From Microcebus murinus (taxonomy: Eukaryota; Chordata; Mammalia; Primates; Cheirogaleidae): a stretch of DNA of 64,000 nt. Positions 1-11,157 of this stretch are shown piece after piece. Every line of letters begins with the position of its first letter. Within the stretch, counting starts at the first letter, position 1. The stretch lies in assembly GCF_040939455.1 (NCBI RefSeq), contig NC_134117.1:64006501-64070500 (forward strand). The letters run 5' to 3'. The notes under the pieces were generated by a model that searched no databases, was not told the origin of the DNA, and was given only the letters and a program-made list of their open reading frames with translations. Both the position numbers and the translations under genes were made by a program.

Positions 1-1208
1 CAAGGTCAAAAAAAAAGTGACTCTTGTCTTTGTTTAATTTAACTTATTCTATTTAAATCAGCAACTAAAATAATGAAATCATTTTTAAATGTGACCTCAA
101 TAATCTAACAAATATATAAAGGAAGGTGTGTATTTAAAGAGCTGAATTCTTGTGGATGCTCTGAGATTTGCAATGCTTATTTCTTAATCTGCAGCTTTAC
201 TTTGATTGTAACTTGGTTTCCATTCACTCTGCTTTATGAGGAGTAATTTCATGAAGAGGCAAAAAGGGTAATTGTGGAATGCAGTTAATTAGAATTTCTA
301 ATTAAAATCATCCTAAAAAAAGAAAACAGCCAATGTCAATAGAAGAGTAATTACTAATCTGTAAATTAAAGAAACTGTATATTGCAAGACTGTTTTTTTC
401 CTACTGGATTGAAAAACACCCAGTTTAAATTAACATAACACGAATAAAGTTACTCACCTTGGATAAAGCTAGAATACACATGGCAATAGGTTGGATTTAA
501 TTTGGCCAAATGTAATTTACTTTAGTGCTGAGGATTCTGTAATCTTTCTTCACTGCCCCCTGCACCTTTAATTACTTCTTTCTAATTTTGGGGCACAAAT
601 TTGATTTTTTCAAATTAGGGTTCAGTAAACCTGCCAGGCTTCCACAATTGCAAGCACATAGGTATTTGCGTGTGACTGGCAAGGACACTCCAGTGTGTGT
701 GTTAATGCCTACCTGTGAGTGTATGTACGTGTCTGTTTGTGTGCCCTGTGACACATGGATGAAATTCTTAGTATCATGCTTGGTACTTATGTGTTAACTT
801 CTTGTTTCTACTCCATGGTTTAGCAACAACTATTTCCCCATCATCTTATTTCATCAGTCTTGGAAAGACTTGGGAATTTTCCCCAGGGAAAGAGGGCATA
901 TGTTAGGAGCATTTTCTTCCTAAATTCCAACATCTAAGCCTTACAGCCCTTTTTCATAGTATTTTTGAACACTGCTCAGGCAGTCTTAGGTGACTAGTCT
1001 TCTAACTTCAAAATTATTTTAGTAACTTAAGTATCTTTTTGAAGTCCTGCAACTATTTATTCTGCATTTGTGACTGTGGTGGTTAAATAAGGAAACAATC
1101 ATTTTGGGGGGGAAAAATCTCATTTATCTATATAGGAATAGTCAAAATACTGGGTCAAGCTATCTCAGAAAATAAAGCTAAGATCTGTGATAGAATATTA
1201 TTAAATAG
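1..1208. other. Unique AT-rich sequence, no gene seen
   Basis: I recognise no repeat family and no convincing exon here. Bases 180-370 are dense in TAATT/ATTA cores, including a perfect inverted repeat at 285-305. A short TG-rich stretch lies near 690-760. The small open frames around 572-797 overlap on both strands and look like chance. The first 400 bases have the texture of conserved non-coding DNA, but that is an impression only and needs cross-species alignment. Confidence 0.5.
285..305. promoter_or_regulatory. Perfect 10-bp inverted repeat with two homeodomain-type cores
   Basis: TTAATTAGAA, one T, then TTCTAATTAA: two perfect 10-base arms around a single-base spacer. Each arm holds a TAATTA core, the classic homeodomain recognition element, so paired homeodomains could bind it as an inverted dimer. 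It lies in unique DNA, with further ATTA-type cores nearby (272-276, 351-356). Function is inferred from motif content only. AT-rich DNA yields such motifs by chance more often than balanced DNA. Confidence 0.4.
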
Positions 1209-1210
1209 TA

Positions 1211-1519
1211 CAGTCTTTCCTCTGTATCATGGGGGATTGGTTATAGAACCCTCCAGAATAGTCTCATATAAACTATCATAGAATTTGCATATAACCTAAG
1301 CACATCCTCCAGCATACTTTAAATCATTTCTATATTACTTATAATGTCTAATACAATGTAAATGCTATGTAAATAGTTGTTATGCTATATTTTTATTGGC
1401 TTTTATTGTTGTATTGTTATTTTTATTGTTTTTTTTTTTTTTTTTTTTTTTTGGATATTTCCCATCTGTGTTTGTTTGAATCCACTGATGCAGAACCTTT
1501 GGCTACAAAGGGCCGACTG
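1211..1519. mobile_element. Tigger-type (TcMar) non-autonomous DNA transposon
   Basis: The element starts CAGTC and ends GACTG and is bordered by TA at 1209-1210 and 1520-1521, the target duplication expected of Tc1/mariner transposition. The interior resembles the abundant mammalian Tigger MITE that carries a 'gggggattggtt' segment, a 'gcatataacct' segment and a matching far end ('gaatccactgatgcagaacc'). About 309 bp with no coding capacity. An internal T-run at about 1430-1452 looks like a later slippage expansion. The exact subfamily name is uncertain. Confidence 0.75.
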
Positions 1520-1584
1520 TATCATATTTACTTCTAAGCACACTAGATATGTAAATATACATTTCAAAATTAAAAGAGTTTGTA

Positions 1585-2041
1585 TTATACAGCAGTTTTA
1601 GGTTTACAGAAAAATTCAGCAGAAAGTATAAAGTTCCTGTATAATCCACCTCAGAGATTCCTCTATTATTAACATTTTCACAGTTGATGAACCAAGGTTG
1701 AAATGCTATTATTAACCAAAGTCCATAGTTTACATCAGGGTTCACTCTTTGGGTCATACAGTTTGGTGGGTTTTGACAAACACCAGTAGTGGATATATGG
1801 CATTATATATAAATTCATTGCACAAACTAATACAGAATAGTTTCACTTCCTTATAAAAAAACAAAAATATCTACTCTTTCACCTTCCATTCCTTTGTTCT
1901 CCCCTTGATTCCTGGAAAGCACTGATTTTTTTTTTTTTTGATTTATTTTTTTTTTTACTCTCCCATAGTTTTGCCTTTTCTACAATGTCATATAGTTGGA
2001 ATCATACATTATGCAGCCTTTGTAGGTTTGCTTCTGTCTTT
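1585..2041 (-). mobile_element. Old L1 (L1MB-like) 3' region, left part of split copy
   Basis: Antisense copy of an old mammalian L1 3' end. Recognisable blocks run from 'gcagttttaggtttacag' through 'gggttcactctttgggtc' to 'tagttggaatcatacat'. It breaks at about 2041, where the younger L1 is inserted, and continues on the far side at about 7465 ('tagtgatatgcatttaagg'), so the two parts are one element. There is no intact reading frame. The poly-T tracts at 1927-1938 and 1948-1957 are secondary. Confidence 0.8.
2025..2041. repeat. Target-site duplication, 3' side of L1
   Basis: GGTTTGCTTCTGTCTTT here pairs with GGCTTGCTTTTTTCATT at 7465-7481, matching at about 13 of 17 positions. Both copies fit the same stretch of the host L1MB-like element, which supports a duplication of the target. 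Confidence 0.6.
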
Positions 2042-2205
2042 TTTTTAATTTTTTTTTTATTTTAGCGTATTATGGAGGTACGAGTGTTAAGGTTACATAT
2101 ATTACCCATGCTCCCCTCCCCCCTCAAGTAAGAGCTTCAAGCGTGTCCATCCCCCAAATGTTGCACATCTCACTCACTGTGGTTGTATATACCCATCCCG
2201 TCCTA

Positions 2206-2228
2206 CCCCCTCCCTCTCCCACCCTCCC
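2206..2228 (-). other. G-quadruplex motif in L1 3' UTR
   Basis: The plus strand is a C-run tract. On the L1 sense (minus) strand it contains five runs of three or more G with loops of one to three bases, satisfying the usual G3+N1-7 quadruplex rule. G-rich polypurine tracts in the 3' UTR are a known feature of mammalian L1s. The same region is G-rich in the sense copy at about 30871-30900. Confidence 0.65.
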
Positions 2229-2259
2229 AACAGCTGATAAATGTTACTCCTATATGTCC

Positions 2260-5200
2260 AATAGGTGTTATGTGGTGCTGGTTTTTCCATTCTTGAGATA
2301 CTTCACTTAGTAGAATGGGTTACAGCTGTATCCAGGAATATACAAGAGGTGCTATATCACCATTGTTTCTTAAAGCTGAGTAGTATTCCATGGTATACAT
2401 ATACCACATTTTATTAATCCACTCATGAATTAATGGGCACTTGAGTTGTTTCCACAGCTTTGCAATTGTGAATTGTGCTACTATAAACATTCGAATGCAG
2501 GTGTCTTTTTCATAAAGTGACTTTTAATCTTTTGGGTAGATGCCCAGTAGTGGAATTGCTGGATCAAATGGTAGATCTACTTGTATCGCTTTGAGGTATC
2601 TCTATATTGCTTTCCACAGAGGTTGAACTAGTTTGCAGTCCCACCAGCAGTGTAGGGGTGTTGCCCTCTCTCCGCATCCACGCCAGTATTTGTTGTTTGG
2701 GGACTTTTTGATAAAGGCCATTCTCACTGGAGTTAAGTGATATCTCATTGTGATTTTGATTTGCATTTCCCTGATGATTAGAGATATTGAACATTTTTTC
2801 ATATGTTTGTTGGCCATTATTCTGTTTTCTTTTGACAAGTTTCTGTTCATGTCCTTTGCCCATTTTTTGATAGGGTTGTTTGATTTTTTCTTGCTGATAT
2901 TCCTGAGTTCTAAATAGACTCTAGTTATCAGCCCTTTATCAGATGTGTAGCTTGCAAAAATTTTCTCCCATTCTGTGAGTTGTCTGTTTGCTCTCTTGAC
3001 AGTTTCTTTGGCTGTGCAGAAGCTTTTTAATTTCATTATGTTCCATTTGTTTATTTTTGTTGCTGTCATGATTGTGAAGAAAAGTCTTCTTCATAAATTC
3101 TTTGCATAGGCCAATATCTAGAAGAGTATTTCCAACATTTTCCTCCATAATTCTAATAGTTTCACACCTAAGGTTCAAGCCTGTTACCCAGTGTGAGTTG
3201 ATTTTTGTGAGAGGTAAAGGGTGTGGGTCTTGTTTCAGTCTTCTACATGTGGCTATCCAGTTTTCCCAGCACCATTTATTGAATAAGGATTCTTTTCCCC
3301 AGTGTATATTTTTGTCTGCTTTGTCAAAGATTAGTTGGCTATATGAGGATGGTTTTATATCTGGGTTCCCTGTTCTGTTCCACTGGTCAATGTCCCTGTT
3401 CTTGTGCCAGTAAAAAGCTGTTTTACTGACTATGGCCTTGTAGTATAGTTTGAAGTCTGGTAAATTGATATCTCCTATTTTGTTTTTATTGCCTACGATT
3501 GCTTTCGCTATACAGGGTCTTCTCTGGTTCCATACGAAGCGTAAAATTATTTTTTCTAGATCTGTGAAAAATGATGATGGTATTTTGATAGGGATTGTGT
3601 TGACTCTGTAGGTCACTTTGGGTAGTATAGACATTTTAACAATGTTGATTCTGCCGACCCATGAGCATGGTATATTCTTCCATCTGTTTACATCCTCTGC
3701 TATTTCCTTCTTCAGTGTTTCATAGTTTTCCCTGTAGAGATCTTTTACCACCTTAGTTAAATATGTTCCAAGGTACTTTATTTTCTTTGTTGCTATTTTG
3801 AAGGGAATTGAGTCTTGATTTGGTTCTCACTTTGACTGTTGTTGGCTTATATGAATGCCTCTGATTTCTGTGTATTGATTTTGTATCCTGAGACTTTATC
3901 AAATTTATTTATCAGATCAAGGAGTCTCATGGTTGAATCCTTGGGTTTTCTAGGTATAATATCATGTCATCAGCAAAGAGGGAGAGTTTGATCTCATGTG
4001 CTCCCATTTGGATGCCCTTAATTCCGCTCTCTTGTCTTATTGCTATAGCGAGGACTTCCAGCACTATATTGAACAGAAGTGGAGATAGTGGGCAACCTTG
4101 TCTTGTTCCAGTTCTAAGTGGGAATGCTTTCAATTTTTCACCATTCGGTATGATATTGGCTGTGGGTTTGTCATATATGGCTTGTATCATTTTTAGGTAA
4201 ACCCCATCGATGCCTATTTTGTTGAGCATTCTTATCATAAAAGGGTGTTGAATTTTGTCAAATGCTTTCTCTGCATCTATTGAGAGGATCATATAGTCTT
4301 TGTTTTTGCTTCTGTTTATGTGGTGAATTGCATTTATAGATTTGAGTATGTTGAACTATCCCTGCATCCGTGGGATGAAGCCCACGTGGTTGTGATGAAT
4401 TATTTTCTTGACAAGCACCTGGATTCGATTGGCTAGGATTTTGTTGAGAATTTTTACATCTATATTCATAAGGGATATTTGGTCCATAGTTTTCTTTTTT
4501 TGTTGCATCCTTTCCTGGTTTTGGTATCAGGGTTATGTTTACTTCATAAAATGTGTTGGGGAGAATTCCATCCTTCTTGATGTGGTGGAATAATTTCTGC
4601 AGGATAGGCACCAGTTCTTCTTTGTAAGTGTGGTAAAATTTGGGTGTGAAACCATCTGGTCCAGGACTCTTCTTTTTAGGAAGGTTTTTTATTGCTGTTT
4701 TAATTTCAGTACTTGATATTGGTTTGTTTAGGAATTCTATTTCTTCCTGGTTGAGCCTAGGGAGGCTATGTGTTTCTTAGAAATTGTCCATTTCCTCCAC
4801 ATTTTCCAGTTTGTTTGCATAGAGTTTTTTGTGGTATTCATAAGTTATATCTTGTATCTCTGTGGCATAAGTTGTAATTTCTCCTTTATTGTTCCTGATG
4901 GAGCTTATTAGAGATTTTTCTTTTCTGCTTTTCCTTAGTCTATCCAATGGTGTGTCAATTTTGTTTATTTTTTCAAAGAACAAACTTTTTGTTTTATTAA
5001 TCTTCTGTATAGTTTCCCTGTTGTCAATTTTGTTTAGTTATGATTTGATCTTAATGATTTCACTTCTTTTGCTGGCTTTGGGGTTAGTCTGTTCTTTTCC
5101 CAGCTCTTTGAGACAGTTCATTAGGTTGTCTATTTGTGATCTTTTTGACTTTTGGATATAGGCATTTATGGAAATAAACTTTCCTCTCAGGACTGCTTTA

Positions 5201-6050
5201 GCTATGTCCCACAGGTTTTGGTAACTTGTGTCACCATATCATTTAGTTCAAAGAATCTTTTGATTTCCAGCTTGATTTCCTCATTTATGAAGTGATCATT
5301 CAGCAGAAGGTTGTTTAGTTTCCATGACTTTGTGTAGAAGTGAGGACTCCTGTTAGGATCGATTTCTACATTTATTCCATTGTGGTCTGAAAATATACAT
5401 GGTATAATTTCTATACCAACAAAATTGTTTGAGATGTCCTTTTTGTCCCAGGATATGGTCAATCTTAGAGAATGACCTATGAGCTGATGAGAAGAACGTA
5501 TATTTAGTGGTTTGGGGGTAGAATGTCCTGTAGATGTCAGTCAGGCCCATTTGTTCTAGGGTTCTGTTTAAGTCCATTATTTCTTTGTTGATTTTCTGAT
5601 TGGAGGATCTGTTCTGTGCTGTCAGTGGGGTGTTAAAGTCTCCAACTATTATGGTGTTGTAGTTTATCCATTTGTTTAGATCCAGTAGAGTTTGGTTTAT
5701 GAATCTGGGTGCACCAAGGTTGGGTGCATATATATTTAGAATTGTTATGTCTTCTTGTTGAACTGTACTCTTCACCATTATATAGTGACCTTCATTTTTT
5801 ATTACTTTTGTTGATTTAAAAACTAAGTGATCTGTAATCAGCACCGCCATGCCAGCTTTTTTTTGGCTTCTATTTGCTTGAAATATCGTTCTCCAACCCT
5901 TTACCTTTAGTCTAATTGCATCCTTGCAGGTTAGATGTGTTTCCTGAAGGCAGCAGATACTTGGCTTGTGCTTTTTTATTCATTCAGCCACCCTATGTCT
6001 CGTGAGTGGGGAGTTCATGCCATTCACATTTATTGAGATAACTGATAGGT
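2260..6050 (-). pseudogene. L1 ORF2 (endonuclease-reverse transcriptase), frameshifted
   Basis: Decayed ORF2 split over several frames. The N-terminal endonuclease part (about 6050-5350) shows INVNG, a QETHLTC match, NIYAPN, GDFNTPL and a downstream IDHILG block. The reverse transcriptase part (about 4611-3927) shows [27 protein letters not shown] and the catalytic [13 protein letters not shown] with its FADD core. The C-terminal part (about 3751-2602) holds [13 protein letters not shown] and the cysteine-histidine cluster of [19 protein letters not shown]. In life this protein nicks target DNA and copies L1 RNA onto the cut end. In-frame stops and frame changes, for example at the N-terminal block and between the EN and RT blocks, make this copy non-functional as it stands. 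Confidence 0.93.
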
Positions 6051-6269
6051 GGGGCAGATTTCTGTTCATTATGTTGGGTTGAACTTTGTTGCTTTGTTTT
6101 CTCTCTTGAGCCATTGTAGTGTCTGGGCTTTGATCTTTAGCTTTGAGTAGATTTACATTCGTGTTTATTGTGCTTATCTGTGGGTAACACTGTTTTGAGT
6201 ACTTCTTGAAGGGCTGGTCTTGTCTTGGTGAATTCCCTCAGTCTTTGCTTATCTGAGAATATCTAGAGT

Positions 6270-7464
6270 GAGTCTGGGCAGAGCTGGGTTGGGTAAGCCT
6301 GCCCTCAGGCACCACCAATGCCATTAGCAGGAATCAAAGTTCTGTTCTCTGCTTCTAGTAAAAGCTGTCAGGGAGGGGCTGGAATGCCCACCCCACCCCT
6401 CCCACCTCCCACTCCCTCAGTCAGAATGTTTAAGTGTGGAGTGGGGCTGTCTGAGACCTGCAGTCTGGAGCAGACCTCACTTCTTTCCCACCCTCCCCAA
6501 CTCTGCGGCTACTCCCACCGGGCCTTCTCTGGCTATCATGCCGCCCGGAGGTTCCCTGCGCAGGAACGCCACCTGGGCTGGGCTCACGGGCTCCCTTTGG
6601 GAGGAGGATTGCCCTCAAGGACACTGATCTGCCCCTCAAGGCACACACACCTCAGTAGGCTGTTCATGGATATCCCTTCTGTGCCCCAGGCAATGTGAGA
6701 CCTGGGTGCAAGGGATCTGGTCTGCAGGTCTGACCTCTGGGCCCCAGAGTTCAAACTATATCCCCACCAGGGAGAGGAGTGCCAGTCCCAGTTCACCCAC
6801 AGGGTGCCCAAGCTGGGTCTATGTCTCTCAGCCTCAGGGTCTGCCCCGTTCTTCTGGGATCACCGCGCCTGCAGCCCCTTGGAGGGCTGGCGGGTAGTGA
6901 GCTCACAGTCTGAGTTCCCCTCAGGCAGATGTAGGGCCCCAAAAGGGAAGGTCCCATTCCCTGGAGGTGCCTCCGGCTGGTGGCTATATTGTCTCTCTGG
7001 GCAGCCACGGATAGGGTCGGGGGAGGGGAGAAGGAGGCAATATGGCGCCTGCCGCGCAGCTCGGGTCTGTGCACACGGAGGTGCCCTGCGGGAGGTGGGA
7101 GCCTGGTGCCGTGTCTGCTACAGGCTTACCGCTCACTGGCGGTGGCCGTCTCTGGGCTGGTGTCCGCAGGTCTCTCCACCCTCTGGGGAGCCACCAGCAG
7201 TCCGATATACAAGGGAGGGAAAATTTAACCGCTCCACCTACCCTTGCCGCTGGTCTCCGGGCTGCTCCGGCAGTCTCAGCCTCCAGTTCTCCTCCGCAGC
7301 CTCCTCTCGTGGAGTCTCCCATGGTCTCAGGTACCCCTCCTTCCGACCCTCATCTGCTGTATGCTTGTCTTCTTGCTTCTTTCTTCTAATTTCTGCTAGA
7401 ATCTGTCTTTTCTGCAGAGACACTCTGTCTGGCGGTGTTTCTCGTCCGCCATCTTGATTCAATT
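6270..7464 (-). promoter_or_regulatory. L1 5' UTR / internal promoter, CpG-rich
   Basis: A local jump to high GC with many CpG dinucleotides, unlike the AT-rich surroundings. In an L1 of this orientation it is the 5' UTR, which carries the internal RNA polymerase II promoter. Open frames on both strands (for example plus 6804-7457) are by-products of the GC content. Many CpGs survive undecayed, which suggests a fairly recent insertion compared with the neighbouring L1M pieces. Promoter activity is inferred from family knowledge. Confidence 0.75.
7446..7455 (-). promoter_or_regulatory. YY1-type site at L1 5' end
   Basis: The minus strand reads AAGATGGCGG, a full match to the YY1 core, within about 20 bases of the element's first base. 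Human L1 has a YY1 site at the equivalent place, where it sets the transcription start. Conservation here supports this being a true 5' terminus rather than a truncation. Confidence 0.7.
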
Positions 7465-8310
7465 GGCTTGCTTTTTTCATTTAGTGATATGCATTTAAGG
7501 ATCCTCCATGTCTTTTCCTGGCTTGATAGATTTTTTCTTGTTGGCTATTACTGTTATCCAATTGTATGGGTGTACTATAGTTTGCTTATTCTTATTCATT
7601 TATTTGTAATCTTCCTATTGAAGGATATCTTGGTTATTTCCAAGTTTTGGCACTTATGAATAAAGCTATTATCAACATTGGTATGCAGGTTTTTGTGGAC
7701 ATAAGTTTCCCACTCATTTGAGTTAATATCTAGAAACATGATTGCTGGATCATATGGTAAGAGTATGTTTAGTTTTGTAAGAAATTACCGAAATGTCTTC
7801 AAACTGGCTGCACCGTTTATGTTCCCACCAGCACTGAATGGGAGTTCCTTTTGCTCTCTATGCTCACCAGCATCTGGTATTGTTAGTGCTTTGGATTTTG
7901 GCCATTCTAATAAGTTTCTAATGGTATCCCATTGTTATTTTGATTTGTAATTCTGTAATGACATGTAATGTTGAGTATCTTTTCACATGCTTATTTGCCA
8001 TCTGTATATCTTTTTTGGTGTGGTGTCTGTTTAAATGGTTAACCCACTTTTTAATTAGGTTATTTGTTTTCTTATTGTTGATATTTAAGAATTCCTTGTA
8101 TATCTCTGATGCATGTCCTTTGTCAGACACATACGGTGTTTTACAAATATTTTCTACCTGTCTGTGGCTTGCCTTTTGTTTTCTTAACAGTGTGTCTCAC
8201 AGAGTAGAAGTTTTAAATTTTAACTAATTTAAGTTTAATTGATAAGTTCCACGTATCAATTTTTTCTTTCATGGATGGTGTTTTTGGTGCTTTATGTAAA
8301 AATACATTGC
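7465..8310 (-). mobile_element. Old L1 (L1MB-like), right part of split copy
   Basis: Continuation of the element at 1585-2041. It runs antisense through 'gatatgcatttaagg', 'gattgctggatcatatggt', 'ccaccagcactgaatggga' and 'cttattgttgatatttaag' to a block near 8270 ('tttctttcatggatgg'). It covers the 3' UTR and the end of ORF2 of an old L1. Only short broken frames remain. Confidence 0.8.
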
Positions 8311-8523
8311 TCAAAATTACAGAGATAGAAAGTAAAATGGTGGTTACAGGGTCTGTGTGGAGGAGAAGAGAATGGGGACTTATTGTTTTATGTGTATGGA
8401 GTTTAAGCTTTATAAGATGAAAAGAGTTATGGAGATGGCTGGTGCTGATGGTCGTACAATAATATCATTGTACTTAATACCAATGAAGTGCACACTTAAA
8501 AATGTACACTTCAGTTTTATATT
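8311..8523 (+). mobile_element. Old L1M 3'-end fragment, sense
   Basis: Contains 'attacagagatagaaagta', 'aatggtggttacaggg', 'atggagatggctggtgctg' and 'acttaaaaatgtacacttc', which match the sense 3' end common to several old L1M subfamilies. Its orientation is opposite to the preceding piece, so it is a separate insertion or a rearranged part. Too degraded to assign a subfamily. Confidence 0.65.
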
Positions 8524-8752
8524 ATTTTGGCCATTCTAATGCAAATGTCTTTTTTAAATAGAATGTCTTTTTTCCTTGGGGTAGATACCCAGTTGTGGGA
8601 TTGTTAGATCAAATGGTAGTTCTATTTTTTGTTCTTTTAGGTATCGTCACACTACTTTCCTTAGAGGTTGTACTAGTTTACAGTCCCACCAGCAGTGTTT
8701 GAGTGTTCCTATCTCTCCACATCATGTCAACAATCATTGTTTGGGGACTTTA
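8524..8752 (-). mobile_element. L1 fragment, antisense ORF2 3' end
   Basis: 'ggtagatacccagttgtgg', 'ttagatcaaatggtagt', 'cagtcccaccagcagtg' and 'ttgtttggggactt' follow the same order as 2530-2705 in the large L1. About 230 bp, truncated at both ends. Confidence 0.75.
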
Positions 8753-10585
8753 TTGTTTTATTTATTGATATTTTAGTGCCAGATTAACATTTACAAAATG
8801 AGATGCCCACTACATGCCTGTTTTTTAAGAGGTTTGTTGTTGCTGTTGTTTTGGCCATTTCTTCATTCCTGGGAATTCAGTATCTAGGTATTAGTTGCAG
8901 TGCATTTGTCTGAGTATTCACACTTGCTGGCAAAAATTTTCCTTCCCAGTCTTAGTTCCTTGGGCTGCCTATGAGCCTGATGAATTCTTTTGTGTATGAA
9001 ATTATTGGAGGTCGTGCATAGAAGAGCTTCATCATTCAAATTCCACAGTGGAAGAAAAATTGAGAGGGAGTTGAGGATACCGAGCTCACATTAAGCAGTT
9101 GCGAGAGGCGACAGAATGCACCATGTGTAACGTTTACACAGGGGTTGGGGAATAAATGAGCACATGGATATGGCCACACTCTCCCCTGTCTGGCTGGTGC
9201 CCATTTCTGTTAAATGGTATGGCTCCCGCCTTGCATTATTCTTTAAGTCTTTCTAGTTAGATAGTTCTCGGACATCTGTTCAGTTTAAAAATTAGATGTT
9301 CTGGGGGAAATAGTTGGCCAGGTTGGGAACAATTTCATCAGAGATAGTGCTGGTTTTAAAAGTAATTAAAATGTATATCTGCATCTGGACAAGGCCCAAA
9401 AAGATATGGATAAGAGAAAAAAAAAAAAACAACAACTATGTGTGTGTGTGTTTTATACACACATAAACACATACACAAATAGTTTCTTATCCTTTCCTAT
9501 TTTAATATTTATGACAAAATAGTTTACATTTATATAGTATCATGTTCAAAGTGCTTTTATATTTAATAATTTATTTAATCCACTATGAAAAAAAGCTCCC
9601 TCTTTTAAATTAACATCAAAGCAGTTTATTTTCAGGGTGGGAATTCAAATATCCGAGCATATTTTTTACTTGGCAAGTCATTTTCTCCCCTACGACAGAT
9701 AAGAGGCCATTAAATCTAGCCCAACAGACTGAGAATTCAGCAAATCAAATGACAGATAAAGAGTTGAAATATGAACTGCATATCAAAGTCTGAACTTAGG
9801 CAGTTTGAGCAAAGAAATGTTTCAGTGAATTTTATGTGGATTTGTGTTTAAAAAGCATGTGTTCAAGGAATACTAGGAAGAGGGGAGAAAAAAAAGCAGC
9901 CAAAATAGGTTAAGAGAAAAAGCACATGATTGATCATTGGAAGTCAGTGCTTAAAATATCTGTGCTTTTCAGGTTTATAAAACAATCAATAGTAAAGTGA
10001 TATGAGAACAATCTCCTTTAGCTGTTGCTCTATTAAAAAATAATCTGATTCAGTAGCTGTCTAAATCCCAAGTGAGTTTTTCCCCACTCGTACCATAAAT
10101 AACTCACTCCAAGGGGGCACACCATTTTTCACCATTGAAAATTAAAAGTAATGAGTATTGGCAAGAGAGGAAAAAAGCCAACCTTTCATACCTTGTTCTT
10201 TAGGTGTGACTAGATTTGCTTGATTCTTAAGTATTTGGCCTCATGATTCTCATAACTACTTGTACGTCCATGCCTTCCAGTTTAGCTTCAAACATGATGC
10301 TTGTAATTCCTATAAAAACTTTATGTTTTAAATGAAATGAAACCTGTTATTTTGACTGTGACATGGGGCTTCTGAGTAGGGCTGTTTCGGGTCCCTGTGC
10401 ATGCTGCCCTTGCAGATGCACAGTTCCCTGTGCTCAAAAGGGCTTTACACTTGACCGAATGCTCTGCTGTCACTATTGATAATGTTTCTGGACAAGGGCC
10501 TCCACATTTTCATTTTGTCCTGTGCCTTTCAAGTCACATAGCTAGTCTGATATATTGGAATAAAAACTTCAGTAACATATAGACC
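8753..10585. other. Unique sequence, no gene seen
   Basis: I recognise no interspersed repeat. The only simple tract is an A-run followed by TG/CA-rich sequence at about 9417-9475. The 61-residue open frame at 10397-10582 has no supporting feature and is probably chance. Confidence 0.5.
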
Positions 10586-10589
10586 AAAG

Positions 10590-10760
10590 TCTCAATCTCA
10601 CCCCTGGGCTTTGTAGTCGTGTCAACACGGACATGCTGGTTGGCCTTAGTGAGCCTGTTCCTCCCTTATGTACAAAAGGATTAAAACTGCCTACCTCAAA
10701 GGACATTACTAAGGACTGAATAAAATAAAACATGTAAAGAGCCTGGCATAGGTAAGGCAA
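10590..10760 (+). mobile_element. MIR SINE
   Basis: Ancient tRNA-derived SINE, sense orientation. The second half is clearest: a 'gcctgttcctcccttatgt' block, then 'gcctacctcaaaggacatt', then 'gaataaaataaaacatgta' and 'gagcctggcata', in the order of the MIR consensus. Confidence 0.7.
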
Positions 10761-11147
10761 ATATAGTTTTATCTCAGGAGACAACTCCTTTAAATTTGGC
10801 TCAATTCCTGGTAGACTTTAGCCAGGAAAGCTGACACAAAATTCCACTCTAGGCAATAGATATTAGTTTGTCTAAAATATGCCTCAAATTCGTGAGTTGG
10901 TGATTAAAGCCTTAGTTTGAAAAACTCCAATCCCCACCTTTCTTTAGGTATGACTATCTTTTATTTTCCTAAATTTTCACATGTCATCATTAGGACATCA
11001 ATACTAGTTAAGGATCATAGCCATTTTTTTCTGCTTAAATCATCCCCTGCCCTCATAATCAAGACATATAGGTCATTATTTTGGAGAAAGACACTCAGAT
11101 CAAGAATGAGAATGGAAATAAAAGCAAGCTTGAACCCTACTTCAATA

Positions 11148-11157
11148 AAATGCCAGT
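11148..11157. repeat. Alu target-site duplication, left
   Basis: AAATGCCAGT, repeated exactly at 11472-11481 on the far side of the Alu tail. Confidence 0.8.

Larger units (their letters stand above)
2042..7464 (-). mobile_element. Near full-length strepsirrhine L1 retrotransposon, apparently without ORF1
   Basis: Minus-strand L1 of about 5.4 kb. Its poly-A end appears as the T-rich run from 2042, its 3' UTR covers roughly 2060-2260, ORF2 about 2260-6050, and a GC- and CpG-rich 5' UTR about 6270-7464. The 5' terminus reads AATCAAGATGGCGGACGAG on the minus strand, as expected of a complete L1 start. Degenerate flanking duplications are at 2025-2041 and 7465-7481 (about 13 of 17 bases match). 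No ORF1-like frame is present between the 5' UTR and ORF2, so this copy lost ORF1 or belongs to an ORF1-deficient subfamily. ORF2 is broken by several frameshifts and stops. It is inserted into an older L1MB-like element. Confidence 0.92.

Noticed and set aside
2602..3751. Long minus-strand frames of 155 and 270 codons that could pass for host genes
   Set aside because: Their motifs are L1 ORF2 C-terminal (for example the [11 protein letters not shown] cluster), so they are counted under the L1.
6804..7457. 217-codon open frame on the plus strand
   Set aside because: It lies antisense within the GC-rich L1 5' UTR, where stop codons are rare.
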